Of a DNA stretch of 64,000 nt, positions 52,026 through 61,195 are shown one piece after another. Positions within the stretch are counted from its first letter, which is position 1, and the number at the start of each line of letters is the position of its first letter. A program made the translations under genes and the position numbers. The stretch comes from Arthrobacter zhaoxinii (GTDB lineage: Bacteria; Actinomycetota; Actinomycetes; Actinomycetales; Micrococcaceae), in contig NZ_JANFLT010000008.1 of NCBI RefSeq assembly GCF_024385505.1, positions 1 through 64,000 on the forward strand. The letters are read 5' to 3'. The notes beneath the pieces were generated by a model. That model saw nothing but the letters and a program-made list of their open reading frames with translations. It did no database searches and was not told the DNA's origin.

Positions 52026-52859
52026 ATGGCCGGGAACACTGAGCAGCGCTCACGGCCCATCGCCGTCGTCACCGGCGCGGCCCGCGGCATCGGGCACGCC
52101 ACCGCCGCCCGGCTGCTGCGCAATGGGTGGATAGTCGGCGCCTTCGACATCGAAAGCCACGGCTTGGCCGAACTCAAGGACATTGCTGCCGCACACGGCA
52201 CCACGGTCGTCACGGGGCTCCTCGATGTCCGTGATGCCCAGCAGTGGCGCGAAGCCCTGGCCTCCGTTTGCGAGGACCACTTGGACCTTCTGGTCAACAA
52301 CGCCGGGCTGCTGGCCGCCGGCCCGTTCGTTGATACGGATCTTGAACGGCACCGGGCGCTGGTGGACGTCAACGTTCTTGGGACGATCAATGGTGCGCAT
52401 ACCGCGTTCCCGTACCTGAAGAACGCTGCCAGGCCGGTGCTGCTCAACCTGGGATCCGCCTCAGCCATTTACGGGCAGCCCGATCTTGCCACCTACGGCG
52501 CCACGAAGTTCGCGGTCCGCGGCCTGACCGAGGCACTGGAGCTGGAATGGGCGGAGCATGGCATTGCCGTGCTCGATCTGTGGCCGCTGTTCGTCAACAC
52601 CGGGATGGTCAAGGGCGTCAATATCGGAGCAATCAAGTCGTTCGGCGTGCGGCTGAACGAAACCGATGTTGCCGCAGCCGCTGTCGCCGCTGTGGAACGC
52701 AGAATCAGGTCCCGTCGCAACCCGAAGTGGCCCCGCAACGTCCACCACGCTGTCGGATCGCAGGCACGCTTCCTGGCCGCGCTCTCCCAGGTGACTCCGA
52801 ACTGGGCGAACCGGCTCCTCACCGAGCGTCTCACCCGACGGCCGGGCTCCGGTTCGTAA
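52026..52859 (+). CDS. Classical short-chain dehydrogenase
   Basis: A 277-aa SDR with the complete set: T-G-A-A-R-G-I-G near 16-23, N-N-A-G near 90, Ser in L-G-S-A-S, and Y-G-A-T-K near 158-162. It likely interconverts the alcohol and ketone that pair with the FMO reaction. It starts 1 nt after the FMO stop, so it is co-transcribed and coupled. Confidence 0.88.
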   Translation: MAGNTEQRSRPIAVVTGAARGIGHATAARLLRNGWIVGAFDIESHGLAELKDIAAAHGTTVVTGLLDVRDAQQWREALASVCEDHLDLLVNNAGLLAAGPFVDTDLERHRALVDVNVLGTINGAHTAFPYLKNAARPVLLNLGSASAIYGQPDLATYGATKFAVRGLTEALELEWAEHGIAVLDLWPLFVNTGMVKGVNIGAIKSFGVRLNETDVAAAAVAAVERRIRSRRNPKWPRNVHHAVGSQARFLAALSQVTPNWANRLLTERLTRRPGSGS

Positions 52860-52991
52860 CGCTCCGGCAGGGGACCGAGCCGCGTCATGAATGACTCCGC
52901 AGGACAGCCCTGGCCGTACGCTGCTGGAAACAGCTCGCTGCCGGGCACGCGCCTCGGCCGCCGGAGCCCGCACCACGAAAGAGACACATCC

Positions 52992-53921
52992 ATGGCGCAC
53001 CATGAAGTACCGGATATCTATAACCGTCTGTGGACGCCGCAGCACGAGCCGGTGCTGGCGGTCAGCAGCGGTGACACCATCAGTTTTGACGTCAGGGATG
53101 CCGGCGACGGGCAGCTGGAGGACTATCAAAACGGGACGCCCGTCCCCGCCAGCGATCCTGCCCGGAGCTATCCGCTGCGGGGACCGGTGATGGTGCACGG
53201 CGCGGAACCGGGCGACGTGCTGGAAATCGAACCGCTGGAGTTCGCCCCGCTGGGCTGGGGGTTTACCGCCAGCCGTCCCGGCGCCGGCCTCCTCCCGGAG
53301 GACTTCTCCGAACCCTTCGCCTATAAATGGGATCTTTCAACGGGTCCCACCACCGCCTTCCTGGACGTAGCAACCGTTCCCGTGCGCCCCTTCCTGGGCG
53401 TACTGGCCTGCACCCCGGCGACTGTGGACCCTCTGCCCGTGATGCCGCCTGGAAACTTCGGCGGCAACATGGACATCCGCGACCTGGTGGTGGGCACCAA
53501 AATCTTCCTGCCGGTCAGCCTGCCCGGAGCTCGACTGATGTTCGGTGACCCGCACGCCGCCCAGGGGGACGGGGAAGTCTGCGTCACTGCCATCGAGGCT
53601 CCTATGAGCGGAGCGCTCAAGGTCACCCTGCACAAGGGACGGTCCATCCCCTCACCGCAGTTCCAAACCGCTGGACCGCTCCGCCCCGGCATCGAGGATC
53701 AGGGATACTACGCCACCACCGGCGTGGGGCCCGATCTGCACGAGGCCGCCCGAAATGCACTCCGGCACATGATCGAGCACATGTGCTTCACCTACCGCAT
53801 CGAACCCCAGGAGGCGTATCTGCTGTCCTCGGTCATTGTGGACCTGAAGATCAGTGAGGTTGTGGATACGCCCAACTGGATCGTCAGCGCGTATCTTCCG
53901 CTCTCGATGATGAACCTCTGA
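52992..53921 (+). CDS. Acetamidase/formamidase-family protein
   Basis: A 309-aa member of the acetamidase/formamidase superfamily, about 100 residues shorter than the FmdA at 10154. It keeps the core blocks (G-D-V-L-E-I, N-F-G-G-N-M-D, D-P-H-A-A-Q-G-D-G-E-V). It probably hydrolyses a small amide. ATG 52992 begins the conserved region with AAAGAGA upstream. The next stop is on a convergent exporter gene 15 nt away. Confidence 0.86.
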   Translation: MAHHEVPDIYNRLWTPQHEPVLAVSSGDTISFDVRDAGDGQLEDYQNGTPVPASDPARSYPLRGPVMVHGAEPGDVLEIEPLEFAPLGWGFTASRPGAGLLPEDFSEPFAYKWDLSTGPTTAFLDVATVPVRPFLGVLACTPATVDPLPVMPPGNFGGNMDIRDLVVGTKIFLPVSLPGARLMFGDPHAAQGDGEVCVTAIEAPMSGALKVTLHKGRSIPSPQFQTAGPLRPGIEDQGYYATTGVGPDLHEAARNALRHMIEHMCFTYRIEPQEAYLLSSVIVDLKISEVVDTPNWIVSAYLPLSMMNL

Positions 53922-53936
53922 CCGGCCGACGGATCG

Positions 53937-55523
53937 CTACCCGTCGAGGTCCCGGCGGCGAAAGCCCGTGAACCCGATCAGCAGGAACACTGCGGTCACG
54001 GCGGAGATCCCCGCCAGCCCGGTCCACCCGGCGTCGTCGGCGGCAACGCTGGGAACGTGCCAGAACGGGCTGATCGCCAGCACCCAGTCCCAGAGCCGGA
54101 ACGTCGGACCCAGCAACGTCAGCACGAAGGAAATGAACACGCCCGCCCAGGACGCGATCACCAGCCGGGGGCGTGCACCGACGACGGCTGCCGCGACGGC
54201 GGTGGCCGTCCACACGGCCGGAACGGCCGCCACGGCCTGCAGCAGAACCTTGCCGGCGTCGATGCCCAGCTCGCCGGAGGCCAGCACCGTGATGATGGTT
54301 CCGGCGACAAGCAGGTAGACCGTTGGTGCGGCCAGTGCCAGCACAACGTTCGCCGTGAAGTAGCGCGGACGGCTTACGTCGGCGGCCAGAACCGGCTCCA
54401 GCCTGCCCTCCAGCTCCTCGGTCCGCACCTTCTGCAGGATCTGCACCCCGGGGATGGCGGCGATGATCCCGGCCAGGCTCAGAATCGTCACCAGGAACGC
54501 CGGCGCAAGGGCCTCGGGGGTGGTGGCGCCGGAGGCGAGAACCGAGGCGGCAGCACTGTCGCCGCTGAGGATGTCCTTGAACGAGCGGGCAAAAAACCCG
54601 AAGACCGTTCCGACAACCAGGAACACAATGGTCCAGGTGAGGAGCGGGGCGCGGTTCAGCCGGACCGCCAGGCCCCACGGAGTTCGGATCCTCCCCCGGG
54701 CCGGTCCGGGCCGGGGAGCGATCGCCCCCTGCCCGAAGTCGCGGCGCGACTGCAGCAGGAAGGCAACACCGAGCAGGGCTCCGGTGAGGGCCGCCGCGGG
54801 GAGCAGCGGCCACCAGTGGTTGCCGCTGGCCGGCCGGGTTTCCGTCATCCAGCTCAGCGGATTGATCCAGGATGTCCACTCCGGCGCCTCGATCGAATAC
54901 AGGAAGCCCCGCAGCAGGAACAGCGCGCCGAAGGTGCCCACAGCCAGCGAGTTCGCCGTCCGTGCATCAGTTCCCAGCTGCGCGGCCACGGCGGCGACCG
55001 CAGCGAACATCCACCCGGTGGCGGTGAACGTTGCGGCCAGCAGCAGGGAGGCAGTCCAGGTGCCGCCGCACCAGAGCGTGACCGTGCCGGCGACGACGCC
55101 GAGGGCCGTTGAGCCGATCAGGGCCAGGCTGACTCCCGCCAGCAGGCGACTGCCCCGGCCCAGTACGCCGGAGGCCAGGAGTTCTGCCTGTCCCGAGTCT
55201 TCCTGGCCGCGGCTGGACCGGGTGACGGTGAAAATCGATCCGAGGGCGGCAAGGAAACCGCCCAGGGCGAGGCTGCGCCAGGCATTGAATCCGTCGTCTG
55301 TGCTGAGATTGTAGGCCGGCCCGAAGATCAGGCCCAGAGGGTTGGAGCCAACGGCCAGGGCCAGCCCGAGGCGGTCCTGCTGGGTGGGGAAGACCCAGGG
55401 GTAGACCAGCACGGAAGACGCGGAGAGCGCCGTCGTGATCAGGATCCAAGGCACGAACCGGCGCCCGTCGAACCGGACGGTTGCACGCAGCAGGGGTGCG
55501 CTCCCCGTCAGGGCGCTGCTCAT
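53937..55523 (-). CDS. ABC-2-type exporter permease (tetronasin-exporter-like)
   Basis: A 528-aa integral membrane protein with about 12 helices in two similar halves, the pattern of polyketide-antibiotic exporter permeases. It works with the ATPase encoded just upstream; the ATG overlaps the ATPase stop (ATGA). The substrate is unknown: a lipophilic drug, antibiotic or lipid. Confidence 0.85.
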   Translation of the reverse strand: MSSALTGSAPLLRATVRFDGRRFVPWILITTALSASSVLVYPWVFPTQQDRLGLALAVGSNPLGLIFGPAYNLSTDDGFNAWRSLALGGFLAALGSIFTVTRSSRGQEDSGQAELLASGVLGRGSRLLAGVSLALIGSTALGVVAGTVTLWCGGTWTASLLLAATFTATGWMFAAVAAVAAQLGTDARTANSLAVGTFGALFLLRGFLYSIEAPEWTSWINPLSWMTETRPASGNHWWPLLPAAALTGALLGVAFLLQSRRDFGQGAIAPRPGPARGRIRTPWGLAVRLNRAPLLTWTIVFLVVGTVFGFFARSFKDILSGDSAAASVLASGATTPEALAPAFLVTILSLAGIIAAIPGVQILQKVRTEELEGRLEPVLAADVSRPRYFTANVVLALAAPTVYLLVAGTIITVLASGELGIDAGKVLLQAVAAVPAVWTATAVAAAVVGARPRLVIASWAGVFISFVLTLLGPTFRLWDWVLAISPFWHVPSVAADDAGWTGLAGISAVTAVFLLIGFTGFRRRDLDG

Positions 55524-56431
55524 GGGCGCGCCCCCGGGGAGGGGCCGCCGTCGTCGTACAGCCGCAGGAACAGGCTCTCCAGCGAGGGCGGTTCAACGGT
55601 CAGTGAGGTAATACCGAAGGGGATGAGGGCTGTCATTGCCTCACCCACCCGCGCGGAGTCCACCACGGCCGTCAGCCTGTCGCCGTCGAGGTTCACATCC
55701 TCGAACACGGCCGGCTGGCCGGGCTGCGGGGCACGTTTCAGCGTGGCATGGACGGAGGTGGTGGTATGCCCGCGCAGCTGGGCCAGCGTGCCTTCCTCCA
55801 CGATCCGGCCGTCCCGGATGATGCTGACCCGGTCCGCGAGGGTTTCAACTTCCGCGAGGACATGGCTGCTGAGCAGCACTGTCGTGCCGCGGTGCTTGGC
55901 CTCACCGATCACTTCCTGGAAGACGTTCTGCATCAGCGGGTCCAGGCCGCTGGTTGGCTCATCCAGGACCAGGAGTTCGACGTCGGAGGCCAGAGCCGCC
56001 ACTATGGCCACTTTTTGCCGGTTTCCCTTGGAGTACTGCCGGCCGCGTTTCGCCGGGTCCAACTCAAACCGCTCCAGCAGTTCCGCCCGCCGCCGCTCGT
56101 CCAGCCCGCCGCGGAGCGAGCCCAGCAGGTCGATGGCCTGCCCGCCGGTCATCCCCGGCCACAACGCCACATCACCCGGCACGTAGGCCAGCCGCCGGTG
56201 CAGCGGCACGGCTTCCCGCCACGGATCCTGTCCCAGGACCTGCAGGGTTCCGGCGTCGGCTTTCAACAATCCCAGCAGCACGCGGATGGTTGTTGACTTC
56301 CCGGCACCGTTTGGTCCCAGGAAGCCGTGCACCTGCCCGCGCTGAACCTGCAGGTCCAGCCCGTTCAATGCCGGGAATTTCCCGAAAGACTTCTCCAACC
56401 CCTGAACACTGATGACCACTTCCGCGCTCAT
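55520..56431 (-). CDS. ABC exporter ATPase
   Basis: A 303-aa nucleotide-binding subunit of a drug-export ABC system. Walker A is G-P-N-G-A-G-K-S-T near 38-46. The signature position reads Y-S-K-G-N-R-Q-K rather than L-S-G-G-Q, a variant common in this subgroup. Walker B is L-L-V-L-D-E-P, followed by a DUF4162-type C-terminal region. The ATG is preceded by GGGGAGG with only 2 nt spacing. Confidence 0.9.
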   Translation of the reverse strand: MSAEVVISVQGLEKSFGKFPALNGLDLQVQRGQVHGFLGPNGAGKSTTIRVLLGLLKADAGTLQVLGQDPWREAVPLHRRLAYVPGDVALWPGMTGGQAIDLLGSLRGGLDERRRAELLERFELDPAKRGRQYSKGNRQKVAIVAALASDVELLVLDEPTSGLDPLMQNVFQEVIGEAKHRGTTVLLSSHVLAEVETLADRVSIIRDGRIVEEGTLAQLRGHTTTSVHATLKRAPQPGQPAVFEDVNLDGDRLTAVVDSARVGEAMTALIPFGITSLTVEPPSLESLFLRLYDDGGPSPGARP

Positions 56432-56767
56432 GGCCTCCCCGTTCTCTAGCCCCTTACAGCCAGTCTGCTGGCAATCCGGCACGACGGCGATGGCAGCGGG
56501 GAGTTCCGGCGGCTCAAACGCCCGGATCAAGTACTAGCTGACGGGCTCGTAGGGCTCGCATCGGTCCTGGAGTTCCGCGGCGGCCCCCCAGCATGAGCGG
56601 GACCTATCCGCCCGGCATTTCCGCGGAGATGCGTGGCCGTCCTGCCCGAGATGCAGGAGAATGGAACGGAAAGCGGAAGGGCCCCCGGATGAGGAACTGC
56701 TGCAGCAGTTGCGGTTCCCGCCGGGCAGGCCAACCAACACCCAGCCCGCTAGCTGAGGAGAACCCGC
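56432..56767. other. Divergent intergenic region, exporter/lipoprotein
   Basis: 336 bp with no convincing gene. At 56695-56710 there is a perfect 16-bp palindrome (AACTGCTGCAGCAGTT) between the divergent genes, the best operator candidate. A good GAGGAGAAC ribosome site for the lipoprotein gene is at the right end. Confidence 0.5.
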
Positions 56768-57352
56768 ATGTACCGAAGCCGCATCTCCGCACCCGTGCTG
56801 ACCGCCGTCGCGGGCTTGGCACTCATCACCGGATGCACCGCTGACCCGGCGCCGACACCCGAGGAAACCGGAACCGCATCATCAACTGCCGTCGGAACAC
56901 CGGACAACACCGCCACGGCCTCCCCGACAGATTTAGGCGCCTCATCCGCGCCCACTGGATCCGGTGCAACGATCACCCTCAGCCGCGGGCAAGAACACAA
57001 AATCACGGAAGCGAACACCAGCGTCAGCATTACCTGCTCAGACGGTGGGGACATCGACGTCGAGACAAGTGGCGCCAGCGTACAGGCGACTGGTCAATGT
57101 GAAGACATCGACGTCGACGGCAATGCCAACTCAGTCACCGGGGAGGACTCGGAAAGCCTCGACATTGAGGGCAGCAATAATGAAGTCACCCTCCGCAATG
57201 TGCCTGACATCGACGTGGACGGAACCGCGAACACCGTCGGCGTCGAGCAGACCGGTGACATCGACGTCGAAGGCGAGAACAACAGCGTCACCTACACCTC
57301 CGGGGACCCCGTGATCGAAACCGAGGGTACAAACTCCGTCGCAGTCCGATGA
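56768..57352 (+). CDS. DUF3060 lipoprotein with repeated D-I-D-V segments
   Basis: A 194-aa secreted lipoprotein. Signal peptide with lipobox L-I-T-G-C (Cys23), then a Thr/Ala/Ser-rich spacer to about 70, then a DUF3060 domain built from short repeats (D-I-D-V-D/E-x repeated at least four times, alternating with N-x-V-T), which should fold as a small beta-solenoid. Exposed on the cell surface; the binding partner is unknown. AGGAG lies 8 nt before the ATG. Confidence 0.8.
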   Translation: MYRSRISAPVLTAVAGLALITGCTADPAPTPEETGTASSTAVGTPDNTATASPTDLGASSAPTGSGATITLSRGQEHKITEANTSVSITCSDGGDIDVETSGASVQATGQCEDIDVDGNANSVTGEDSESLDIEGSNNEVTLRNVPDIDVDGTANTVGVEQTGDIDVEGENNSVTYTSGDPVIETEGTNSVAVR

Positions 57353-57451
57353 CGACGGGCGTGGGCAGATAACACTCACCGCGCCATTACGGCAGGACCT
57401 CGAATACCGTCGTAACGTTGTGCCCTACAGCTTCGAAAAAGAGAGGGCGTT

Positions 57452-57928
57452 GTGAACGTAGACGAGGTGACCCTGGGAAGTTATCCGCGTGATGATGTTG
57501 CATGGGCGAAAGACGGCAAGGTTCGGGAAGGTCGCGCGACGATACTGGTCCGCCAGTCTGACGGAACACTGAAACCCGCCGGCGAAGTCGCCTTGGGGGA
57601 CGGGAGTGTTCTGCATCCTGACGTGGAAGTCGGTGGCGAGTTCATCGTTGAGCTGCGCGCCCGCTTCGAATCGCAGATATTCGAGCGCCGGGTGACCTTC
57701 ATTGCCAGCGGTGACGAGGCCAGCGATATCTTTGTATCGGCAATCGGGCCCGGCGGGCACGCTGAACCGAAGGCCGGCCTGTTTAAGCGGGCGCGGTATT
57801 CAGGCTTCGAGTTTGGTGTGCTGGTAATGGCCGCCATGACCGAGCAGGGCACCCGCCTCACCGGCACGTCAGACCCGCTCGTCAAGCATGGACCCGGCGA
57901 TGGCGTAGCTGCCGTTTCTGCCACCTAG
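57452..57928 (+). CDS. Hypothetical protein, 158 aa
   Basis: A cytoplasmic protein that I do not recognise. It begins M-N-V-D-E-V-T-L-G-S, has alternating hydrophobic and charged strands up to about residue 95 (beta-rich), and a Gly-rich C-terminus. GTG start with AGAGAGGG upstream. It converges on the MerR gene with a 16-bp gap. Confidence 0.55.
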   Translation: MNVDEVTLGSYPRDDVAWAKDGKVREGRATILVRQSDGTLKPAGEVALGDGSVLHPDVEVGGEFIVELRARFESQIFERRVTFIASGDEASDIFVSAIGPGGHAEPKAGLFKRARYSGFEFGVLVMAAMTEQGTRLTGTSDPLVKHGPGDGVAAVSAT

Positions 57929-57944
57929 CCGCCGCGGGTCCTGT

Positions 57945-58787
57945 CTAGGAAGCGGGTGACTCCCGGGCGGCGAGTTCTCCGGTCAATTCCATGCAGCGCA
58001 GGCGTGCCGGTGAGTAGTCGTAGGGCATCATTCCAATGGCCTCGATGAGGCTCACCCGCTTTTCCCCGCCGCCAGCGCCGTGGCCGGGGGCATTCTCACC
58101 TTCAGCGGCAGCAGGGTGCTGAGCATCCCAGGAATCGATAAGTGCTTTGTCGCTCTGCGCCTGGCCGGATTTGTTGATGACGGCGTCCAGCTTCAGTTCG
58201 AAGGCGTGCCGTTCGGCAGCGGCCTGCGCCACGCGGGGGTCGTCTACGGCGACCGTGTCATCGAGTGCCTCCTCGGCAGCCTCCGCGCGGTCGGATTCCT
58301 CCCGCAGACCCGGATGAGCGGCCAGGGCGATGTAACGGCCCGCATTGACGGCCGCCCCTAGTGGCCCGAAGATCCGCTCGATGACCAGCAGGCTGTCCAG
58401 GTCCGCCTGGCGCAGCAAGCCCTCCGGCAGTCCCTTGAGACGGCCGGTGACGACGTCGGAGAGTAGACCCATCCGGCCCCCCACCGTGCGCATGCGCTGC
58501 ACGACGGCGGCGTCGCGGCCGCTGTCGACACCAGCAGGAGCCGCGGCAGCAAAGACTTCACGTATGTCGTCCACGGCCATCCCGGCGTCGAGCATCTTGT
58601 GGATCCACAGCAGCCGGATCATATCCTCATAGCCGTATCGGCGGTGGCCTTCTCCGTCCCGTGCGGTCTCGGGAAGCAGACCCGACTCGTGGCAGCGGCG
58701 AATCGCTTCCGGAGTGGTGCCGGCAAGCCGTGCCGCGTCACCGATCTCAACCTGACGCGGCGGGAGCGGGATAAGGGACGAGTGCAT
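57945..58787 (-). CDS. MerR-family regulator
   Basis: A 280-aa regulator. The MerR wHTH is at about residues 11-75 (V-E-I-G-D-A-A-R-L-A-G, R-R-C-H-E-S-G-L-L-P, R-R-Y-G-Y-E-D), then a coiled helix and a long effector-binding region. The C-terminal part is about 200 residues, longer than in metal sensors, so the ligand is probably organic. ATG 58787 has AAGG upstream; an ATG at 58841 would add 18 unconserved residues. Confidence 0.82.
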   Translation of the reverse strand: MHSSLIPLPPRQVEIGDAARLAGTTPEAIRRCHESGLLPETARDGEGHRRYGYEDMIRLLWIHKMLDAGMAVDDIREVFAAAAPAGVDSGRDAAVVQRMRTVGGRMGLLSDVVTGRLKGLPEGLLRQADLDSLLVIERIFGPLGAAVNAGRYIALAAHPGLREESDRAEAAEEALDDTVAVDDPRVAQAAAERHAFELKLDAVINKSGQAQSDKALIDSWDAQHPAAAEGENAPGHGAGGGEKRVSLIEAIGMMPYDYSPARLRCMELTGELAARESPAS

Positions 58788-58918
58788 GTGCAGGGCCTTC
58801 CTTAACGGGCGGGACGACGTCGTGCCTCGATCGGACTCCATCACGCTGCGGACGGGGCAACTTTCGCACTACCCTACCCCCGCGCTTCACCCGGCGCGGC
58901 TGTGTGGGCTCTCAGGCG

Positions 58919-60259
58919 TCAGCTGGCGCTCGTGCGTTCCTCGTGTTTGCGTCCGGCCCGGGCAGCGAGGAACAACAAGGATCCGACCACTACGTAGGCG
59001 GCGGCGCCGAGCCAGATGATCCCGGCTTGTTGTGTGAGGAGTGCGATGCTCGCAATGATCGCGAGGACCGGCAGGATCCGGGGGGCGCTGAAGTGGTCGT
59101 GGTCGACTTTGTCCTTTTTGAGGACAAGGACGCTGACGTTGGCAGAAAGGAACACCAGGAGTAGGAGCAGCACGGTGGTTTCGGCCAATGTGGCGACATT
59201 TCCAAGGAGGGTAAGGACGATCGTCAATCCGGCAACCACAACAATGGAGACCCAGGGAGTGCGACGGCCTGGCAGCACGCGGGCGAAGGCGCGAGGGAGC
59301 AGCTCCGCTTCCGCTAATCCGTAGCCGACACGGCTGGCCATAACCATAAACAGCAGTGCTCCGTTGGCAATGGCGATCAGGGCGATGATGCTGAACAGTC
59401 CGGGCGGGATTCCGACGCCGCTGGCGGCAACGACGTCGAGCAGGGGTCCGGTGGAGTCGGCCAGTTCCGCCGGGGGCATAACAATGACCGCTCCGAGAGC
59501 GATGAGGAGGTAGACGACCCCGGCGGTGCAGATCGCACCGAACAGTGCGCGAGGGTAGGCCCTGGAGGGGTTACGTACTTCCTCGGCCATGTTTGCTGCC
59601 GCCTCGAAGCCCAGGAAAGAGAAAAACGCGACGATCGATGCGGCGAAGGCGCCTTGGAACGGCGGTACGTCGGGTGCGAACTCAAGGAGCCGGGAGGGGT
59701 CCCCGTTGCCGGAGGCGAGGACGATGGCGGCGACGACGATGACGATGACGAGACCGGTTACCTCGATGACGGAAGCTACGAGGTTGGCGCCGAGGGACTC
59801 CCGGACGCCGCGGAGGTTGATCAGGGTCAGCAGGATGATGAATACGATCGCTGCGGGGGCGGCTGGCACGTCGATGAGCGCGGTGAGGTAATCGCCTGCG
59901 AAGGCGTTCGCGAGGGCAGCGGCTGTGGTGATCCCTGAGGCCATCATCAGGAAGCCGACGAGGAATGACACGTAGGGGATGCCAAAAGCCCGGTCGGCGT
60001 AGCGAGCGGCTCCGCCAGCGTGCGGGTACTTGGTGATCAGTTCCGCGTAGGTCGCGGCGGTGAGTAGCGCGACGACCAGTGCGATCAGCAGGGGTATCCA
60101 GATCGCACCGCCGACGTCGGCCGCCATGGTACCCACGAGGGTGTAGATGCCGGCGCCGAGGGTGTCGCCCACGATAAACCCGAACAGCAGCGGCGTACCA
60201 ATTGCCCGCTTCAGTCCGGTTGGTGTTTTTGATGTGGCGGTGCCGGAATCCTTCGTCAT
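58919..60259 (-). CDS. APC-superfamily amino-acid permease
   Basis: A 446-aa importer with about 12 helices and the first-helix motif G-F-I-V-G-D-T-L-G-A-G-I-Y typical of cationic/other amino-acid transporters. ATG 60259 is chosen; a GTG at 60298 would add 13 residues and neither has a clear ribosome site. It stands alone between the MerR gene and a truncated GrpB gene. The substrate is unknown. Confidence 0.84.
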   Translation of the reverse strand: MTKDSGTATSKTPTGLKRAIGTPLLFGFIVGDTLGAGIYTLVGTMAADVGGAIWIPLLIALVVALLTAATYAELITKYPHAGGAARYADRAFGIPYVSFLVGFLMMASGITTAAALANAFAGDYLTALIDVPAAPAAIVFIILLTLINLRGVRESLGANLVASVIEVTGLVIVIVVAAIVLASGNGDPSRLLEFAPDVPPFQGAFAASIVAFFSFLGFEAAANMAEEVRNPSRAYPRALFGAICTAGVVYLLIALGAVIVMPPAELADSTGPLLDVVAASGVGIPPGLFSIIALIAIANGALLFMVMASRVGYGLAEAELLPRAFARVLPGRRTPWVSIVVVAGLTIVLTLLGNVATLAETTVLLLLLVFLSANVSVLVLKKDKVDHDHFSAPRILPVLAIIASIALLTQQAGIIWLGAAAYVVVGSLLFLAARAGRKHEERTSAS

Positions 60260-60366
60260 TGGGCTATTGGATTCCGTTTGCCGTCCCTGCGCAACCACTT
60301 GGGCGAAATCCAGTGCACCAAAAGCGTTGAGGCAAGTAGTCGAGCACTATTTACCGGCTCGCAGGC

Positions 60367-60570
60367 CTATCGTCGTTCACCCGTCGAGCCGATGTGCTCG
60401 ATCTCGAAGTACGATGTCCCGATGGCGCCAGCAATCCGATGACGGTAAATGAGATACATCCCCGGCCACCGATCGTCGTAGCTGTGGAGGGGAAGTTCGA
60501 GTCTCTCGGGACCCCCGATCAGCTCCAGCGTCGTCACGTCCGGTCGTCGCGGTTTGTGGCTCTTTTTCAC
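60367..60570 (-). pseudogene. Truncated GrpB-family gene (5' part only)
   Basis: The 67-aa frame matches the N-terminal third of the GrpB (UPF0157, nucleotidyltransferase-like) family: I-G-G-P-E-R-L-E-L-P-L-H-S-Y-D-D-R-W-P, then a break right in the conserved E-H-I-G-S-T motif, which continues G-E-R-R-stop instead of the expected S-V-P-G-L-A. A full GrpB has about 170 residues. GTG 60570 has GAGGA 7 nt upstream, so the fragment may still be translated. The rest of the family sequence is not downstream. Confidence 0.75.
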
Positions 60571-60631
60571 ATCCGTATCCTCGCAGAGGAAGCCCACTGC
60601 AAACGGCTTTGTACCCCCGGAAGCCGGTCAC

Positions 60632-61099
60632 TCACTGCCGCAGAACCGGGTCAGACCGAGACAACGGGCGCTTCGCGATCATAGCCAGAAGATCGTCTAG
60701 AGTTCCGTGGCACTTTTCCAACTCAGGTAGGTGGTAAAACGTGCTGGCGGTCTCAGGGTTATTGAGGTCCTCGTCCGTCGCATGCAGGATGGTTCTTCTG
60801 CGTTGAGCGATGGCGATGCCAAGCTCAACATGCGTGCCCTTCCCGCCAGGCAGCAGGATAACGACGACGTCGGCCCCCATCACTGCATCTCTCTCCCGCT
60901 GCCCGATAGAGCGCAGATCATCGAGGGTGACTGTTCCCGCGTCACGCGCTGGCGCGTTCCGGGTCCAGTCGTACGCGTTGACATAGCCCTTGCTTTCCAG
61001 GGCCTGCGCGACGTACCGGACATTGGCGATATTTCTGAAGCTCGACGCGACATAGAACCTTTTCAAAGCTTCTCCCTCGTGATTGGAACTGCGGGCCAT
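60632..61099 (-). CDS. Nucleoside 2-deoxyribosyltransferase-like protein
   Basis: A 155-aa Rossmann-like protein. R-F-Y-V-A-S-S-F-R-N at the start and the A-D-V-V-V-I-L-L-P-G-G-K-G-T-H-V-E-L-G motif near 75-93 are typical of the nucleoside 2-deoxyribosyltransferase-like superfamily, which also includes phage and defence-associated effectors. The real substrate is unknown. AAGGAAC is close to the ATG. Confidence 0.75.
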   Translation of the reverse strand: MARSSNHEGEALKRFYVASSFRNIANVRYVAQALESKGYVNAYDWTRNAPARDAGTVTLDDLRSIGQRERDAVMGADVVVILLPGGKGTHVELGIAIAQRRRTILHATDEDLNNPETASTFYHLPELEKCHGTLDDLLAMIAKRPLSRSDPVLRQ

Positions 61100-61195
61100 T
61101 GTTCCTTACTAAGCCGGCCCGGCGCCCATGTGGAGCACACCCTGCACCGTTCTCGTCCGCACCGGGCGGTTTCACGCCGGTACTACTCTGGGGAG

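Noticed and set aside
60147-60452. Plus-strand frame across the APC permease start and GrpB remnant
   Set aside because: No motif or ribosome site and it runs against two minus-strand coding signals.
60632-61099. Anti-phage defence island around the NDT-like gene
   Set aside because: The gene stands alone beside a housekeeping trio and a broken GrpB; no partner nuclease or sensor is present.
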